Assembly: GCA_031552315.1 (NCBI GenBank)
Contig: JAVBMP010000090.1
Location: 1-19,565 of the forward strand
DNA length: 19,565 nucleotides
Reading direction: 5' to 3'
Source of the DNA: JAVBMP01 sp031552315
GTDB lineage: Bacteria; Desulfobacterota; Desulfovibrionia; Desulfovibrionales; Desulfovibrionaceae
Under the pieces are notes generated by a model that saw only the letters and a program-made list of their open reading frames with translations, searched no databases and was not told the DNA's origin. The position numbers and the translations under genes were made by a program. Below are positions 6,148 through 13,652 of the stretch, one piece after another (position 1 is the stretch's first letter; every line of letters starts with the position of its first letter).

Positions 6148-8350
6148 TATTTTTTCCGTTACAGGTATCATTTTTTCCGTTACAGGCATCATTTTTTTCC
6201 GTTACAGGGGGCAGAGAGTTTACGGAAGCGCCGTTTATTGCCGGGTCCGGCAGCGCCCGCGCCTTGCGCCCTTGCCAGAAGAAGCGCGGCGGGGCCAGGG
6301 CGGGCGGGGCATCATGGTTGTAAAATTCCTGCATAAAGGCGTTTATGGCCCGGCGGTCGGGTTTTTCACCGGGGGCCGGGCGTGGCAGGTCTTGCGGTTC
6401 AATAAAATCAATGCGCAGTTCACGGCGCGGGGTAAGGATGAACAGGTTGCACAAAAGCGTTATGAAGGCCTGTTTGACAGCCTTGCCCAGTTGGGGGTTG
6501 CGCCCGGTTGCCACGCAACTGAAACTGCTGCCCCACAAACCTTTGGTGCGCACCAGCACAATGCGGACATCCGGCAGGGCTTCCAGAATGCGGGCCACGC
6601 CGGAATTGTTGCCCAAATTTTCCAGCCGGCTGTGGTACATGGTGCCGGAAGGGTAAAGCAGGGCGCAACGCCCGTTTTTAAGCGTGGCAATTACCTCGTT
6701 CAGCCCCATGATTACGCCCTGCATGCCCTTGCCGCCATCTTTGCGTAAATCTGGTATGGGTATGATGTCCAGCTTTTTTTGCACCTTTTGCATGAAGGGG
6801 CTTTTGACCTGGGCGGAATCCGCCAGGGGGCGCGGCTTTACCCCGGCCAGCAGGGAATAGATAATTACCGGGTCAATAAAGGCCGGGTGGTTGGGTAAAA
6901 ACAGAATGGGGCGGCCTTCTTCCGGCGGGCTTATCTTTTCCAGCCCGCTTACGCGCATTTTATAGCGCAGGGAAAGTATGCCCCGCAAAATCGCGCCCGG
7001 CAGGCAGCGGCAACTGTCCGCCAGGTGGTCCGGTTCAAGCCGGAAAATGCGGCGCAGTTGCCAAAAGACGAACAGCACCAGCATTAGCGAGGTAAATACC
7101 AGCATTAGCCAGGGCGGGGTTTTGGCAATATCCATAAGGTAATACAGCAGGCCGGAAAGCAATATGCCGGAAAAACTCATGAAGTTTGAAAGGCCCAATA
7201 CCCGGCCCTTTTCTTCCGGGCCAGGGCAAAGCTGGTTGAAGCTTACTTGCGGAATAAGGAAGGCCCCGCCGCCAAAGCCCGCCACAACGTAGCAAAGCAG
7301 CATCCAGGCTAGGCCGGCCCCGGCAGACATAAGCGCGGCCAGGGCGGAAAGGCCAAGGCCCAAAGCAATAAGCAGGGCGGTGGGCATGGTAAGGAACTTC
7401 CAGCCTTCCGCCCCATGTTTGGCGGAATAGATGGAACCGGCGCACACCCCGACCATAAGCGTGACCACGGGCAGGCTGGTAAGGGTGTCTGAAAAGCCCA
7501 TCTGGCTTTTGCTGAAGTAATTGATGCACAGCACGGCCAGTGATGAAATGAAGTAGAAAAAGGCCTCTCCCCACAAGGTTACGGAAAGGGCCGGGGTTTG
7601 GCGCAGGCTGGCGGTTTCACGCAAGGAAACAAGCGGCCCGGCCAGGGGGAAGGGCCTGGCCTGCGGGGAAGCAGCCGGGCAGGCGGCCGGGCGGCGGCGT
7701 ATGGCAAAGGAAAAGAGCAGCCCGATTATGGACGCCACAATGGCAATGCCCGCCACCAGCGCCCGCCCGAAGGGGCTAAGGTTTTGCCCCGGCATGGCGT
7801 TTATGGCGTTTGCCAGGCTTGCGGAAAGGAAGGCCGGGGCCTTCCAGTCCAGGCACACCCCGGCCAGGGCCAGGCCAAGCAATATGGTGCAAGTAGTGGT
7901 AAGTTTTATAATGGCGTTTACCGCCGGGACTTTTTCACTGGGGAAAAGTTCCGGAATGGAACCGTTCATGGCCGGGCTGAACAAAGTGGATTGCGCGGCC
8001 ATGATGAACACAACCCCCAGCATGGCCTCCCAGCCAAGCGTGGTAAGCGCGGCCAGGGCCAGCAGCATGGCCGCCAGTTCCATAAACTTGGAAATAATGA
8101 TGATGCCGCGCTTGCTGTACCTGTCTGCCAGCCAGCCCGCCCAGGCGGAAAACAGGACAAAGGGCAGGGCGAAAAGTATGGTGCCCCAACCCTGCAAACG
8201 CGACAGCCCGGCGTTTATGGCCAGCAGCATTACCGCCTGCTTGAAAAAGTTGTCGTTAAAAGTCCCAAGGGAATAGGGCAGCACCATGGCGGCAATGTCT
8301 TTGACAGCGGCGCGGTGCAGATCCGCCGGGTTTGTATTTTTTGAGGGCAC
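6140..8350 (-). CDS. MFS transporter fused to a PlsC-type acyltransferase (LplT-Aas-like)
   Basis: 736 residues in the inner membrane. Residues 16-435 form an MFS transporter of about 12 helices with the LplT-like start LPYSLGTFNDNFFKQAV and a loop-2/3 motif GWLADRYSKRG (72-82). Residues 452-685 form a 1-acylglycerol-phosphate acyltransferase domain with the catalytic HxxxxD as NHPAFIDP (His488, Asp493) and a motif-III-like YPSGTMYHSR (566-575). In LplT/Aas systems the transporter flips lysophospholipid inward and the acyltransferase re-acylates it; here the third module, the acyl-ACP synthetase, is missing, so acyl-ACP or acyl-CoA would have to come from elsewhere. That role is inference. 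The start is GTG at 8350, behind AGGA at 6-nt spacing. The C-terminus (714-736) is a repeat-derived tail, and the stop overlaps the aminotransferase start. Confidence 0.88.
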   Translation of the reverse strand: MPSKNTNPADLHRAAVKDIAAMVLPYSLGTFNDNFFKQAVMLLAINAGLSRLQGWGTILFALPFVLFSAWAGWLADRYSKRGIIIISKFMELAAMLLALAALTTLGWEAMLGVVFIMAAQSTLFSPAMNGSIPELFPSEKVPAVNAIIKLTTTCTILLGLALAGVCLDWKAPAFLSASLANAINAMPGQNLSPFGRALVAGIAIVASIIGLLFSFAIRRRPAACPAASPQARPFPLAGPLVSLRETASLRQTPALSVTLWGEAFFYFISSLAVLCINYFSKSQMGFSDTLTSLPVVTLMVGVCAGSIYSAKHGAEGWKFLTMPTALLIALGLGLSALAALMSAGAGLAWMLLCYVVAGFGGGAFLIPQVSFNQLCPGPEEKGRVLGLSNFMSFSGILLSGLLYYLMDIAKTPPWLMLVFTSLMLVLFVFWQLRRIFRLEPDHLADSCRCLPGAILRGILSLRYKMRVSGLEKISPPEEGRPILFLPNHPAFIDPVIIYSLLAGVKPRPLADSAQVKSPFMQKVQKKLDIIPIPDLRKDGGKGMQGVIMGLNEVIATLKNGRCALLYPSGTMYHSRLENLGNNSGVARILEALPDVRIVLVRTKGLWGSSFSCVATGRNPQLGKAVKQAFITLLCNLFILTPRRELRIDFIEPQDLPRPAPGEKPDRRAINAFMQEFYNHDAPPALAPPRFFWQGRKARALPDPAINGASVNSLPPVTEKNDACNGKNDTCNGKNNE
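6150..6208 (-). repeat. 21-bp tandem repeat at the MFS-PlsC / aminotransferase junction
   Basis: Two full units (6150-6170, 6171-6191) differ at one base, and a third partial unit (6192-6208) follows. The unit reads TTTTTTCCGTTACAGG plus RTATCA-like bases on the plus strand. The third unit has seven T instead of six. On the minus strand the first unit codes PVTEKND in the transporter frame, while the other two code PVTEK in the aminotransferase frame, because the extra A shifts the frame. The repeat also places a GGAAAAA(A)TG start context in each unit. Confidence 0.85.
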
Positions 8351-8488
8351 GAATTATCCTGTAAAAAAATATAAGGTTTGAACAGGCAAGAAGGACGGAA
8401 GCCGGAAATTACCACCCTTTTGGGAAATGTTCAAGAGAGCGGCGGGAAGCGGTTTTGCGGGGAAGGCATCGCGCAACGGTTTACAGCA

Positions 8489-8657
8489 AGGCCAAAGGCC
8501 TCATTCAGATTGATGACAAACCCCGCAAGGCCGGGGTTTGTAAAGGCACGCCCGCTCCGGCGCCTTACGGCGGCAATGAATGCCGCCTACGCCTGCGCGG
8601 CGGGCTGTTGACAAAGAGGACTTTGTCAACAGCCTCAGCGAGGCCAAAGGCCTCATT
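8489..8657. repeat. Cluster of four hairpins bounded by 17-nt direct repeats, between priA and MFS-PlsC
   Basis: The 318-nt gene-free gap 8351-8668 holds this cluster. AGGCCAAAGGCCTCATT occurs identically at 8489-8505 and 8641-8657. Between them are ACAAACCCCG/CGGGGTTTGT (8516-8541, 10 bp), GGCGGCA/TGCCGCC (8569-8587, 7 bp) and GGCTGTTGACAAAG/CTTTGTCAACAGCC (8603-8634, a perfect 14-bp stem with loop AGGA). The right-hand direct repeat is itself GAGGCC-AAA-GGCCTC (8640-8654). The cluster begins 12 nt after the priA stop, so part of it probably ends priA transcription, but no clear U tract follows any stem. The remaining 8351-8488 shows only the ribosome site of the MFS gene. Confidence 0.7.
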
Positions 8658-8668
8658 GTGCTTTGGCT

Positions 8669-11437
8669 TCACATCATGTTTACCGGGTCTATATCCAGGC
8701 TTAGCCTGAATTTACCGTTGGCCTTTATAGAATGGCCGGAAGGGCCGGAAACAGCGGAGCAGGCAGCCGCGTAAGCCTGGCGGATGCGCTGCCAGTTCTG
8801 GCCCTTTATCATGCAGTGGAAGCGTTTTTGCCCGTTCAGCACCGGCAGGGGGGCCGGTATGGGGCCAAAGACCTTAAGGCCCAGCTTTTTTCCGCTTTCC
8901 TTCAGGGCCGCCCCGGCGCGGTTAAGCAGTTCCGGGCCGTTCGCAAAGTCCAGCGCGTAGGCCAGGCGCACCAGGGCCAGGTGCGTAAAGGGCGGGTAGG
9001 CGCTTCTTTGGCGGCGGGCCAGTTCCTGTTCATAAAAGCCGTCATAATCGCAGCTTAGCACATATTGCCAGCAGTAATGGGCCGGGTCGCGGGTTTGAAT
9101 AAGCACCCGGCCCGGGTTCAGGCCGCGCCCGGCCCGCCCGGCGGTTTGCACCAGCAATTGAAAGGTGCGTTCCGCCGCCCGGTAATCCGGCAGGTTAAGG
9201 CCAAGGTCGCCATCCGCCACCACGGCCAGGGTAACGCGCGGGAAGTGGTGCCCCTTGGAAAGCATTTGCGTGCCCACCAGCACCTCCGCCTCGCCCCGGC
9301 CAAAGGCGCCAAGTATTTCTTCCATGCGTTCCGGGCGGCTGGTGCTGTCACGGTCAAGGCGCAGCACGCGGGCGCCGTGGGGCAGCACGGCGGCAAGGCC
9401 TTCTTCCAGCTTTTCCGTGCCTTGGCCCAGCGGCAAAAAGCGCATGTTTTTGCAGTGCGGGCAGGGCGAGGGGAAGTTTACGCTGTACCCGCAATAGTGG
9501 CAGGCCAGCCGTTCACGCCCCTTGTGATAGCTAAGGGCTATGTCGCAGTGCGGGCATTTTACCGTGCCGCCGCAGGCCAGGCAGAACATCATGGGCGCGT
9601 AGCCCCGGCGGTTCAGCAGTATCATGGCCTGTTCGCCGCGTTCCACCGTGTTTTTAAGGGCCTCTATGGTTTCCGGGGCCAGCAGTTCCGGCCCGGCAAG
9701 CTGGCGGTTAAGCCGCACCAAAGTCACTTCCGGCAGGGTGCCGCCGCCCACCCGGCTGTTCAGGCGGTGCAGCCGTATATGCCCGTTTTGCGCGGCGTAA
9801 AAGCTTTTCAAGTCCGGCGTGGCGGAACCCATTACCAGGGTGGCCCCCCGGCGGGCCGCGCGGTACCAGGCCAGGTCTTTGGCCTGATAGTTCAGGCCTT
9901 CATCCTGCTTGAAGGAACTATCGTGCTCTTCATCCAGAATGATGGCCCCGATATTTTCCACCGGCAAAAAAAGCGCGGAACGGGTGCCCACAACCAGAAC
10001 CGGCCTGCCGCCTTGCGAAGCGGGACTGACGGATGGAACAGGCCCGGCGGGGTTGCCGGAACTGGTGGAATTACCGGAATCACCAGAACCGCCCGGACTG
10101 GTGGAACTGGAGAAGCCGCCGGAACAGCTGGAATCGCCCGAGCTGGCCGAACCGGCGAAACTGGCGGGCCGGGTGATTTCCCCCAGTTCGCGGAAGCAGG
10201 CCTCGCGGGCGGCCGGGGGCTGGTAGCCGTGGGAAAGGTATACCGGGAAGTGGGGAAAGCGGGCCTGCACGTCCCCTTTGAGTTTCAGGGCCAGGGCCAC
10301 TTCCGGGGCCAACAGCAGGACGGACTTGCCCCGGCGCAGCACTTCGGCGGCAAATTCCAGATAAACCGCTGTCTTGCCGCTGCCGGTAAGGCCGTAAAGC
10401 AGGTGGCTTTCTGTCTTGCCGCTGTCCAGCGATGCGGTAAGGGCGGCCAGCGCGGCATCCTGTTCCTCTGTAAAGGTATAGGGGCGCGGCGCGGCAAGCA
10501 GGCGCAGGGTTTCCGCCCGCTGCTGTTCCGGGCGCAACTGTTCTGGTGCAAGCTTTTTCTTTTCCGCCAGTTGCGGCAAAATTTCTTCGGTCAGGGCATC
10601 GGCGGACTGCAAGCGCACCAGGCCGCGTTCCGCCAGGGTGTCAAGCGTTGTTCCGGCCCCGTCGCCCAGGGCGCGGGTAAGGTATTTGCGGCTGACAACG
10701 CCTTTTTCCTGCAAAAAGTCCAGCAGTTCCACCTGTTTTTTGGCGGAAGGCTTTACCGCCCAGGGCGGGTCGGCGGCCAAAATGCACAAATCATTTTCCG
10801 CCTTGCTGCGTCCTTTTACAAAGCTGGCCCGGCCTTGCAGCAAAAGTGCGGCGTAAACGGCCTTGCCCTCGTCCGGCAGGGCGGCCAGTTCCCTGACAGA
10901 AAGTTCCTTCGGCTTGCCGCCGCTGAAAAAACGCCAGCGGGCTTGTGTGGCCTTTAAACCGGCGGGCAGCAGCCCGGCCAGGATGCGGCCCGGCGTAACC
11001 GCCTGGCGCAGGGCCAGCTGCGCCACAAAATCCATGTAGGCGGCGGAAAGCAGGGGGTGGCGTTCCAGCGGCCAGCCCAGATCCTTCAACTGAAATTCCG
11101 CCTTTGGGGCAGCCGGGCCGTCCGCGTCATGCGTGGGGCCTTGCGGTTCCGCTTCCTGCCCTGCTTCTTGCGCCGCTTCCTGCGCCGTTCCCTGTTCCGG
11201 CTGGCCCGCTTCCTGCTCTTGCCCTGCTGCTTGTTCCGGCTGGCCAGGCGCTTCCGCGCCGTTTTCCAGCCCCATGAACACGGCGGAACGCAAGCCCTTG
11301 CCCAAAGGCACGGCGCAGCGCAGGCCAAAGGCTTCCGCTTCCGGGCAAAACAGCGCGGCCAGAGATTCCGGCAGGCGGTAGCTCAGGGTGGAATATGGCG
11401 GGGTTAGAAGGGCGAATTTTCCGACTTGTTCCGGCAT
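8669..11437 (-). CDS. priA: Primosomal protein N' (replication restart helicase PriA)
   Basis: 922 residues, longer than the roughly 730 typical of PriA. PriA is a 3'-5' superfamily 2 DNA helicase that rebuilds the replisome at stalled forks. Landmarks: an N-terminal DNA-binding region; Walker A GLTGSGKT (349-356); LLAPEVAL; Walker B DEEH (502-505); the zinc module with eight Cys (619, 622, 628, 631, 646, 649, 659, 662); VGTQMLSKGHHFP (721-733); and the arginine-finger motif TAGRAGRG (765-772). The extra length comes mainly from two low-complexity inserts: Glu/Gln/Ala-rich residues about 62-112 in the 3'BD region, and Ser/Gly-rich residues about 424-477 between motif Ia and DEEH. All catalytic motifs are intact, so the enzyme is probably active. 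The start ATG at 11437 lacks a clear Shine-Dalgarno sequence. The gene diverges from RNA element copy 2 and the CM/EPSPS-like gene. Confidence 0.96.
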   Translation of the reverse strand: MPEQVGKFALLTPPYSTLSYRLPESLAALFCPEAEAFGLRCAVPLGKGLRSAVFMGLENGAEAPGQPEQAAGQEQEAGQPEQGTAQEAAQEAGQEAEPQGPTHDADGPAAPKAEFQLKDLGWPLERHPLLSAAYMDFVAQLALRQAVTPGRILAGLLPAGLKATQARWRFFSGGKPKELSVRELAALPDEGKAVYAALLLQGRASFVKGRSKAENDLCILAADPPWAVKPSAKKQVELLDFLQEKGVVSRKYLTRALGDGAGTTLDTLAERGLVRLQSADALTEEILPQLAEKKKLAPEQLRPEQQRAETLRLLAAPRPYTFTEEQDAALAALTASLDSGKTESHLLYGLTGSGKTAVYLEFAAEVLRRGKSVLLLAPEVALALKLKGDVQARFPHFPVYLSHGYQPPAAREACFRELGEITRPASFAGSASSGDSSCSGGFSSSTSPGGSGDSGNSTSSGNPAGPVPSVSPASQGGRPVLVVGTRSALFLPVENIGAIILDEEHDSSFKQDEGLNYQAKDLAWYRAARRGATLVMGSATPDLKSFYAAQNGHIRLHRLNSRVGGGTLPEVTLVRLNRQLAGPELLAPETIEALKNTVERGEQAMILLNRRGYAPMMFCLACGGTVKCPHCDIALSYHKGRERLACHYCGYSVNFPSPCPHCKNMRFLPLGQGTEKLEEGLAAVLPHGARVLRLDRDSTSRPERMEEILGAFGRGEAEVLVGTQMLSKGHHFPRVTLAVVADGDLGLNLPDYRAAERTFQLLVQTAGRAGRGLNPGRVLIQTRDPAHYCWQYVLSCDYDGFYEQELARRQRSAYPPFTHLALVRLAYALDFANGPELLNRAGAALKESGKKLGLKVFGPIPAPLPVLNGQKRFHCMIKGQNWQRIRQAYAAACSAVSGPSGHSIKANGKFRLSLDIDPVNMM
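10007..10168 (-). repeat. Ser/Gly low-complexity insert in priA
   Basis: This codes for PriA residues 424-477, almost only Ser, Gly, Pro, Asn and Thr. The plus-strand DNA is a degenerate run of CCGGAACTGGTGGAA-like units. It interrupts the helicase core at a surface position between two conserved motifs. Confidence 0.75.
11102..11254 (-). repeat. Glu/Gln/Ala low-complexity insert in priA
   Basis: This codes for PriA residues 62-112, with repeated GQPEQ, GQEQEAG and AQEA peptides followed by an acidic linker. It lies in the N-terminal DNA-binding region. The DNA is a degenerate array of CTTCCTGC and TTGTTCCGGCTGG pieces on the plus strand. Confidence 0.75.
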
Positions 11438-11470
11438 TGGTTTCGTAAAAGTTGTGTAAATGTGATTGCA

Positions 11471-11616
11471 AGGAAACGCCGATTAAAGAGGATTTTTGCC
11501 CTCTGGCAAGGAAGGCGAGTTCCGTGCGGAGCGAAGTGTATCAAGACATACATAAGCTTCGCGCGGGATGAGCCTGACGCGGCCAGTGGGCAAAAAGACC
11601 ATTAATCAGGTTTCCT
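11471..11616 (+). ncRNA. Structured RNA-like element, copy 2, upstream of the CM/EPSPS-like gene
   Basis: 146 nt on the plus strand with the same fold as the element at 790-955. P0 pairs 11471-11477 with 11610-11616 and 11481-11486 with 11602-11607. P1 pairs 11493-11507 with 11582-11596 (14 of 15 pairs). The internal loop is AAGGA (11508-11512) facing GACGCG (11576-11581). P2 pairs AGGC (11513-11516) with GCCT (11572-11575). P3 pairs CCGTGCGGAG (11522-11531) with CTTCGCGCGG (11557-11566), identical to copy 1. The apical stem TGTAT/ATACA carries a CAAGAC loop. P0, P1 and P2 differ in sequence from copy 1 yet still pair, including three double-sided changes in P1. It lies in the divergent gap between priA and the CM/EPSPS-like gene, about 100 nt before that gene. 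Whether it is a leader or a separate RNA is open. Confidence 0.5.
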
Positions 11617-11627
11617 CAAGCTCTTTG

Positions 11628-11656
11628 TTGACGAAAAGATATTGTAGCAGTAAAGT
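11628..11656 (+). promoter_or_regulatory. Candidate promoter of the CM/EPSPS-like gene
   Basis: TTGACG (11628-11633) and TAAAGT (11651-11656) are spaced 17 nt apart, predicting a start near 11663 and a leader of about 55 nt. This supports translation from ATG 11718 rather than from the longer frame opening at 11568. It lies directly after RNA element copy 2. Confidence 0.4.
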
Positions 11657-11717
11657 CTGCTCCGCGCTATCTTTTTCTGGCAGCGCTTTTTTAACCTTCA
11701 TCTTCATCAAACACGAC

Positions 11718-13652
11718 ATGGCAAACGAATTTAAAGACAAAAATTTCGGCGGCAAAAGGAATGACGGTCAGGACGGCGACCGTGGGCCGGGCGGCAGACC
11801 TCGCGGCCCCAAAGAATATGGCAGCCGTGAACCCCGTAACCGCGAATCCGGCAACCGTGAGCCCGGCAGCCGTGAATCCGGCGGGCGGCCCAGCGGCGAC
11901 AGGCCGCGGGGCGGCAAGTTCGGCCCCCGTTCTGGCGGGCCCGGTGGTTTTGGCGGCCCCGGCGGTTCAGGCGGCCCCGGCGGTTCAGGCGGGCCGGACG
12001 GCCAGCGCCTTAGCCTTGCGGAAGAAATTATCCGGCTTGATGAAGATTTGATACGCCTTATCGCCCGGCGCAGCAAGCTTGTGGATAAAATGCGCGGCGG
12101 CAAGCGCCACGCGGCCACGCCCAAGTCCATAAAGGCGGAAAAAGAGGTGCGCGGCGCGTGGGAAGCTCAGGCCACCCGCTTCAGCCGTGACCCGCATTTT
12201 GTGCGCCAGCTCTTCAACCTGTTGCAGGACATAGAGGTGCAAACGCTGGAGGAAGCCCGCGAGCTGGGCGCCTTCAAACTGGCCCCGGCCCGCAAGCCCG
12301 TGGCCCTGAACATGCCCGCCCCGTCTTCCGGCCTTTATGCCCGGCTGTGGGCCTTTTTGGCGGCATCCACCGGGGCGGCCACCAGCCTGCAACCCGTGCA
12401 GCGCAATGACGTTACCAGCGATTTTGTGAAGGCCCTGAACCAGGCCGGGGGCAAAATACTGTGGAGCAGCGCGGACTGTTTGGAAAACCAGGGGCGGGAA
12501 CCCTTGCGCATGGTTGAACAGACCATTTACGCGGGCGAGGATTTTTTCAGTTTCTGCCTCTTGGCCTTTGCCGCGCTGAAAGACCCCGGCAAGGTGCGCT
12601 TTACCGGCGGCAGCGGCCTGAAAAGCGCGGATTTGAGCTTTTTGCGCCACTTCATGCCCAGCCTTGGGGCGCGTCTGGCCCATGTGGTGCCCGGTTCAAA
12701 CGGGCTGCCCGCCTCGCTGGAATGTTCCGGCGAGCTGCCGCGTTCCGTAAGCCTGCCCGCCAGCTTCCCGGCAGAGGCCTTTGTGGCCCTTCTGCTGGCC
12801 GCGCGTAGCTGGAATATAGATTTTACCCTGCATTACGGCGAACTTGCGGCGGAAGCCGCCGGCACCGCCCTGGCCCTTGCCGCCCCGGTTTGCTCTGCTG
12901 CCGGCGCGGAATTTGAGGTTAGCGGCACCAGCGTGCATTTTACCGCCGGGGCCTTGCTGGCGGAAAATTTTCCGCCCGCGCCCGCCCAGATCATGGATTT
13001 CGCCCTTGGCTCCAGCCTGCTGGCCCTGCCGTTTTTTACCGGCGGCACGGTGGAACTTGGCGGCAACTGGCCGGGTTATCTGCCGCAGGCCGCTGTGGCC
13101 CTGAGCATGCTGCGCCAGTTCGGTATGGAAGTTTCCCTTGAAGGGGCGGATGCCGGGCGCGCGGGCGCTGTGCGTTCCGCCCAGCCCAAAAGCCCCCTGT
13201 TCGCGGAAACGCGGCAAGACGCCAACCGTTTGCCCGCCCAGCTTTTGCCGCTTTTTCTGGCCATGCTGGTGGCGGCGGCCCGGCGCAACCCCAAGGGTGT
13301 GCCTTACCCTCTGCTGCCTGAAGATTGCGACATGGACAATGTGCGCGATTTCTTCAACCAGTTCGGCCTGGATGAACGGGACGGCATGCTGGTGTTCATA
13401 GAAGGGCAAGAAAAGGAAGCCGCGGCGGCCCAGGCCTACGGCTGGACAAGCCCCGGCCCGTTCTGGACCATAGCCTTTTCACTTTGCGCCTTCATAAAAC
13501 CCAACCTTAAACTTTCCAACCCCGGCAGCATTACAGACCTGATGCCCGGCTACTGGGCCTTTTATAACGCCCTGCCGGATCCGGAAATTTTGAAAACCCC
13601 CAAAGAGGCAAGCGATGTCAAATCAACACGCAGAAGGTTCATTGCCGAATGA
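11718..13652 (+). CDS. Fusion of a chorismate-mutase-like and an EPSP-synthase-like domain with an RG-rich tail; probably not catalytic in the usual sense
   Basis: 644 residues in three parts. Residues 13-96 are disordered and Arg/Gly/Ser/Pro-rich (SREP, NRESG, GGPGGSGG repeats). Residues 98-180 resemble the three-helix AroQ chorismate mutase. By my alignment to E. coli PheA, Arg28 and Lys39 have counterparts (Arg118, Lys130), but Arg11 is Ala and Ser84/Gln88 are not kept. Residues 195-620 resemble EPSP synthase: the lobe-repeat pattern and the C-terminal NPGSITDLMPGYW match, but the PGSKS motif reads PAPSSG, the catalytic Asp of N-D-I-P reads N-R-L-P, and N-D-H-R is replaced. Thus fold similarity is visible and key catalytic residues are absent. 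It may be a regulator or scaffold of aromatic biosynthesis, or a divergent enzyme. The start at 11718 fits the candidate promoter but has no clear ribosome site. It overlaps the next gene by 38 nt. Confidence 0.75.
   Translation: MANEFKDKNFGGKRNDGQDGDRGPGGRPRGPKEYGSREPRNRESGNREPGSRESGGRPSGDRPRGGKFGPRSGGPGGFGGPGGSGGPGGSGGPDGQRLSLAEEIIRLDEDLIRLIARRSKLVDKMRGGKRHAATPKSIKAEKEVRGAWEAQATRFSRDPHFVRQLFNLLQDIEVQTLEEARELGAFKLAPARKPVALNMPAPSSGLYARLWAFLAASTGAATSLQPVQRNDVTSDFVKALNQAGGKILWSSADCLENQGREPLRMVEQTIYAGEDFFSFCLLAFAALKDPGKVRFTGGSGLKSADLSFLRHFMPSLGARLAHVVPGSNGLPASLECSGELPRSVSLPASFPAEAFVALLLAARSWNIDFTLHYGELAAEAAGTALALAAPVCSAAGAEFEVSGTSVHFTAGALLAENFPPAPAQIMDFALGSSLLALPFFTGGTVELGGNWPGYLPQAAVALSMLRQFGMEVSLEGADAGRAGAVRSAQPKSPLFAETRQDANRLPAQLLPLFLAMLVAAARRNPKGVPYPLLPEDCDMDNVRDFFNQFGLDERDGMLVFIEGQEKEAAAAQAYGWTSPGPFWTIAFSLCAFIKPNLKLSNPGSITDLMPGYWAFYNALPDPEILKTPKEASDVKSTRRRFIAE
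11754..12005 (+). repeat. RG/GP-rich low-complexity tail of the CM/EPSPS-like gene
   Basis: This codes for residues 13-96. Two identical adjacent 18-bp units, GGCGGCCCCGGCGGTTCA, lie at 11952-11969 and 11970-11987. Degenerate CGTGAACCC/CGTGAATCC units precede them. Arg/Gly-rich tails of this kind often bind RNA, but here that is only a possibility. Confidence 0.75.

Noticed and set aside
8378..8774. Small plus-strand frames across the priA-MFS gap
   Set aside because: They translate the hairpins (repeated ARPKAS and EAKGLI peptides from the direct repeats) and have no ribosome site. Better explained as repeat DNA.
9065..10957. 630-codon plus-strand open frame opposite priA
   Set aside because: This is antisense to PriA helicase and zinc motifs; composition is that of a shadow frame with no recognisable domain or ribosome site.
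11664..11692. GCGCT...AGCGC stem followed by six T before the CM/EPSPS-like gene, as an attenuator
   Set aside because: The stem is only 5 bp with a long loop, and I found no leader peptide rich in Phe, Tyr or Trp. Too weak to list.
11568..11717. 50-codon N-terminal extension of the CM/EPSPS-like protein
   Set aside because: It would start inside RNA element copy 2 and run through a good promoter match (11628-11656). The extension has no similarity to either domain, so ATG 11718 is preferred.
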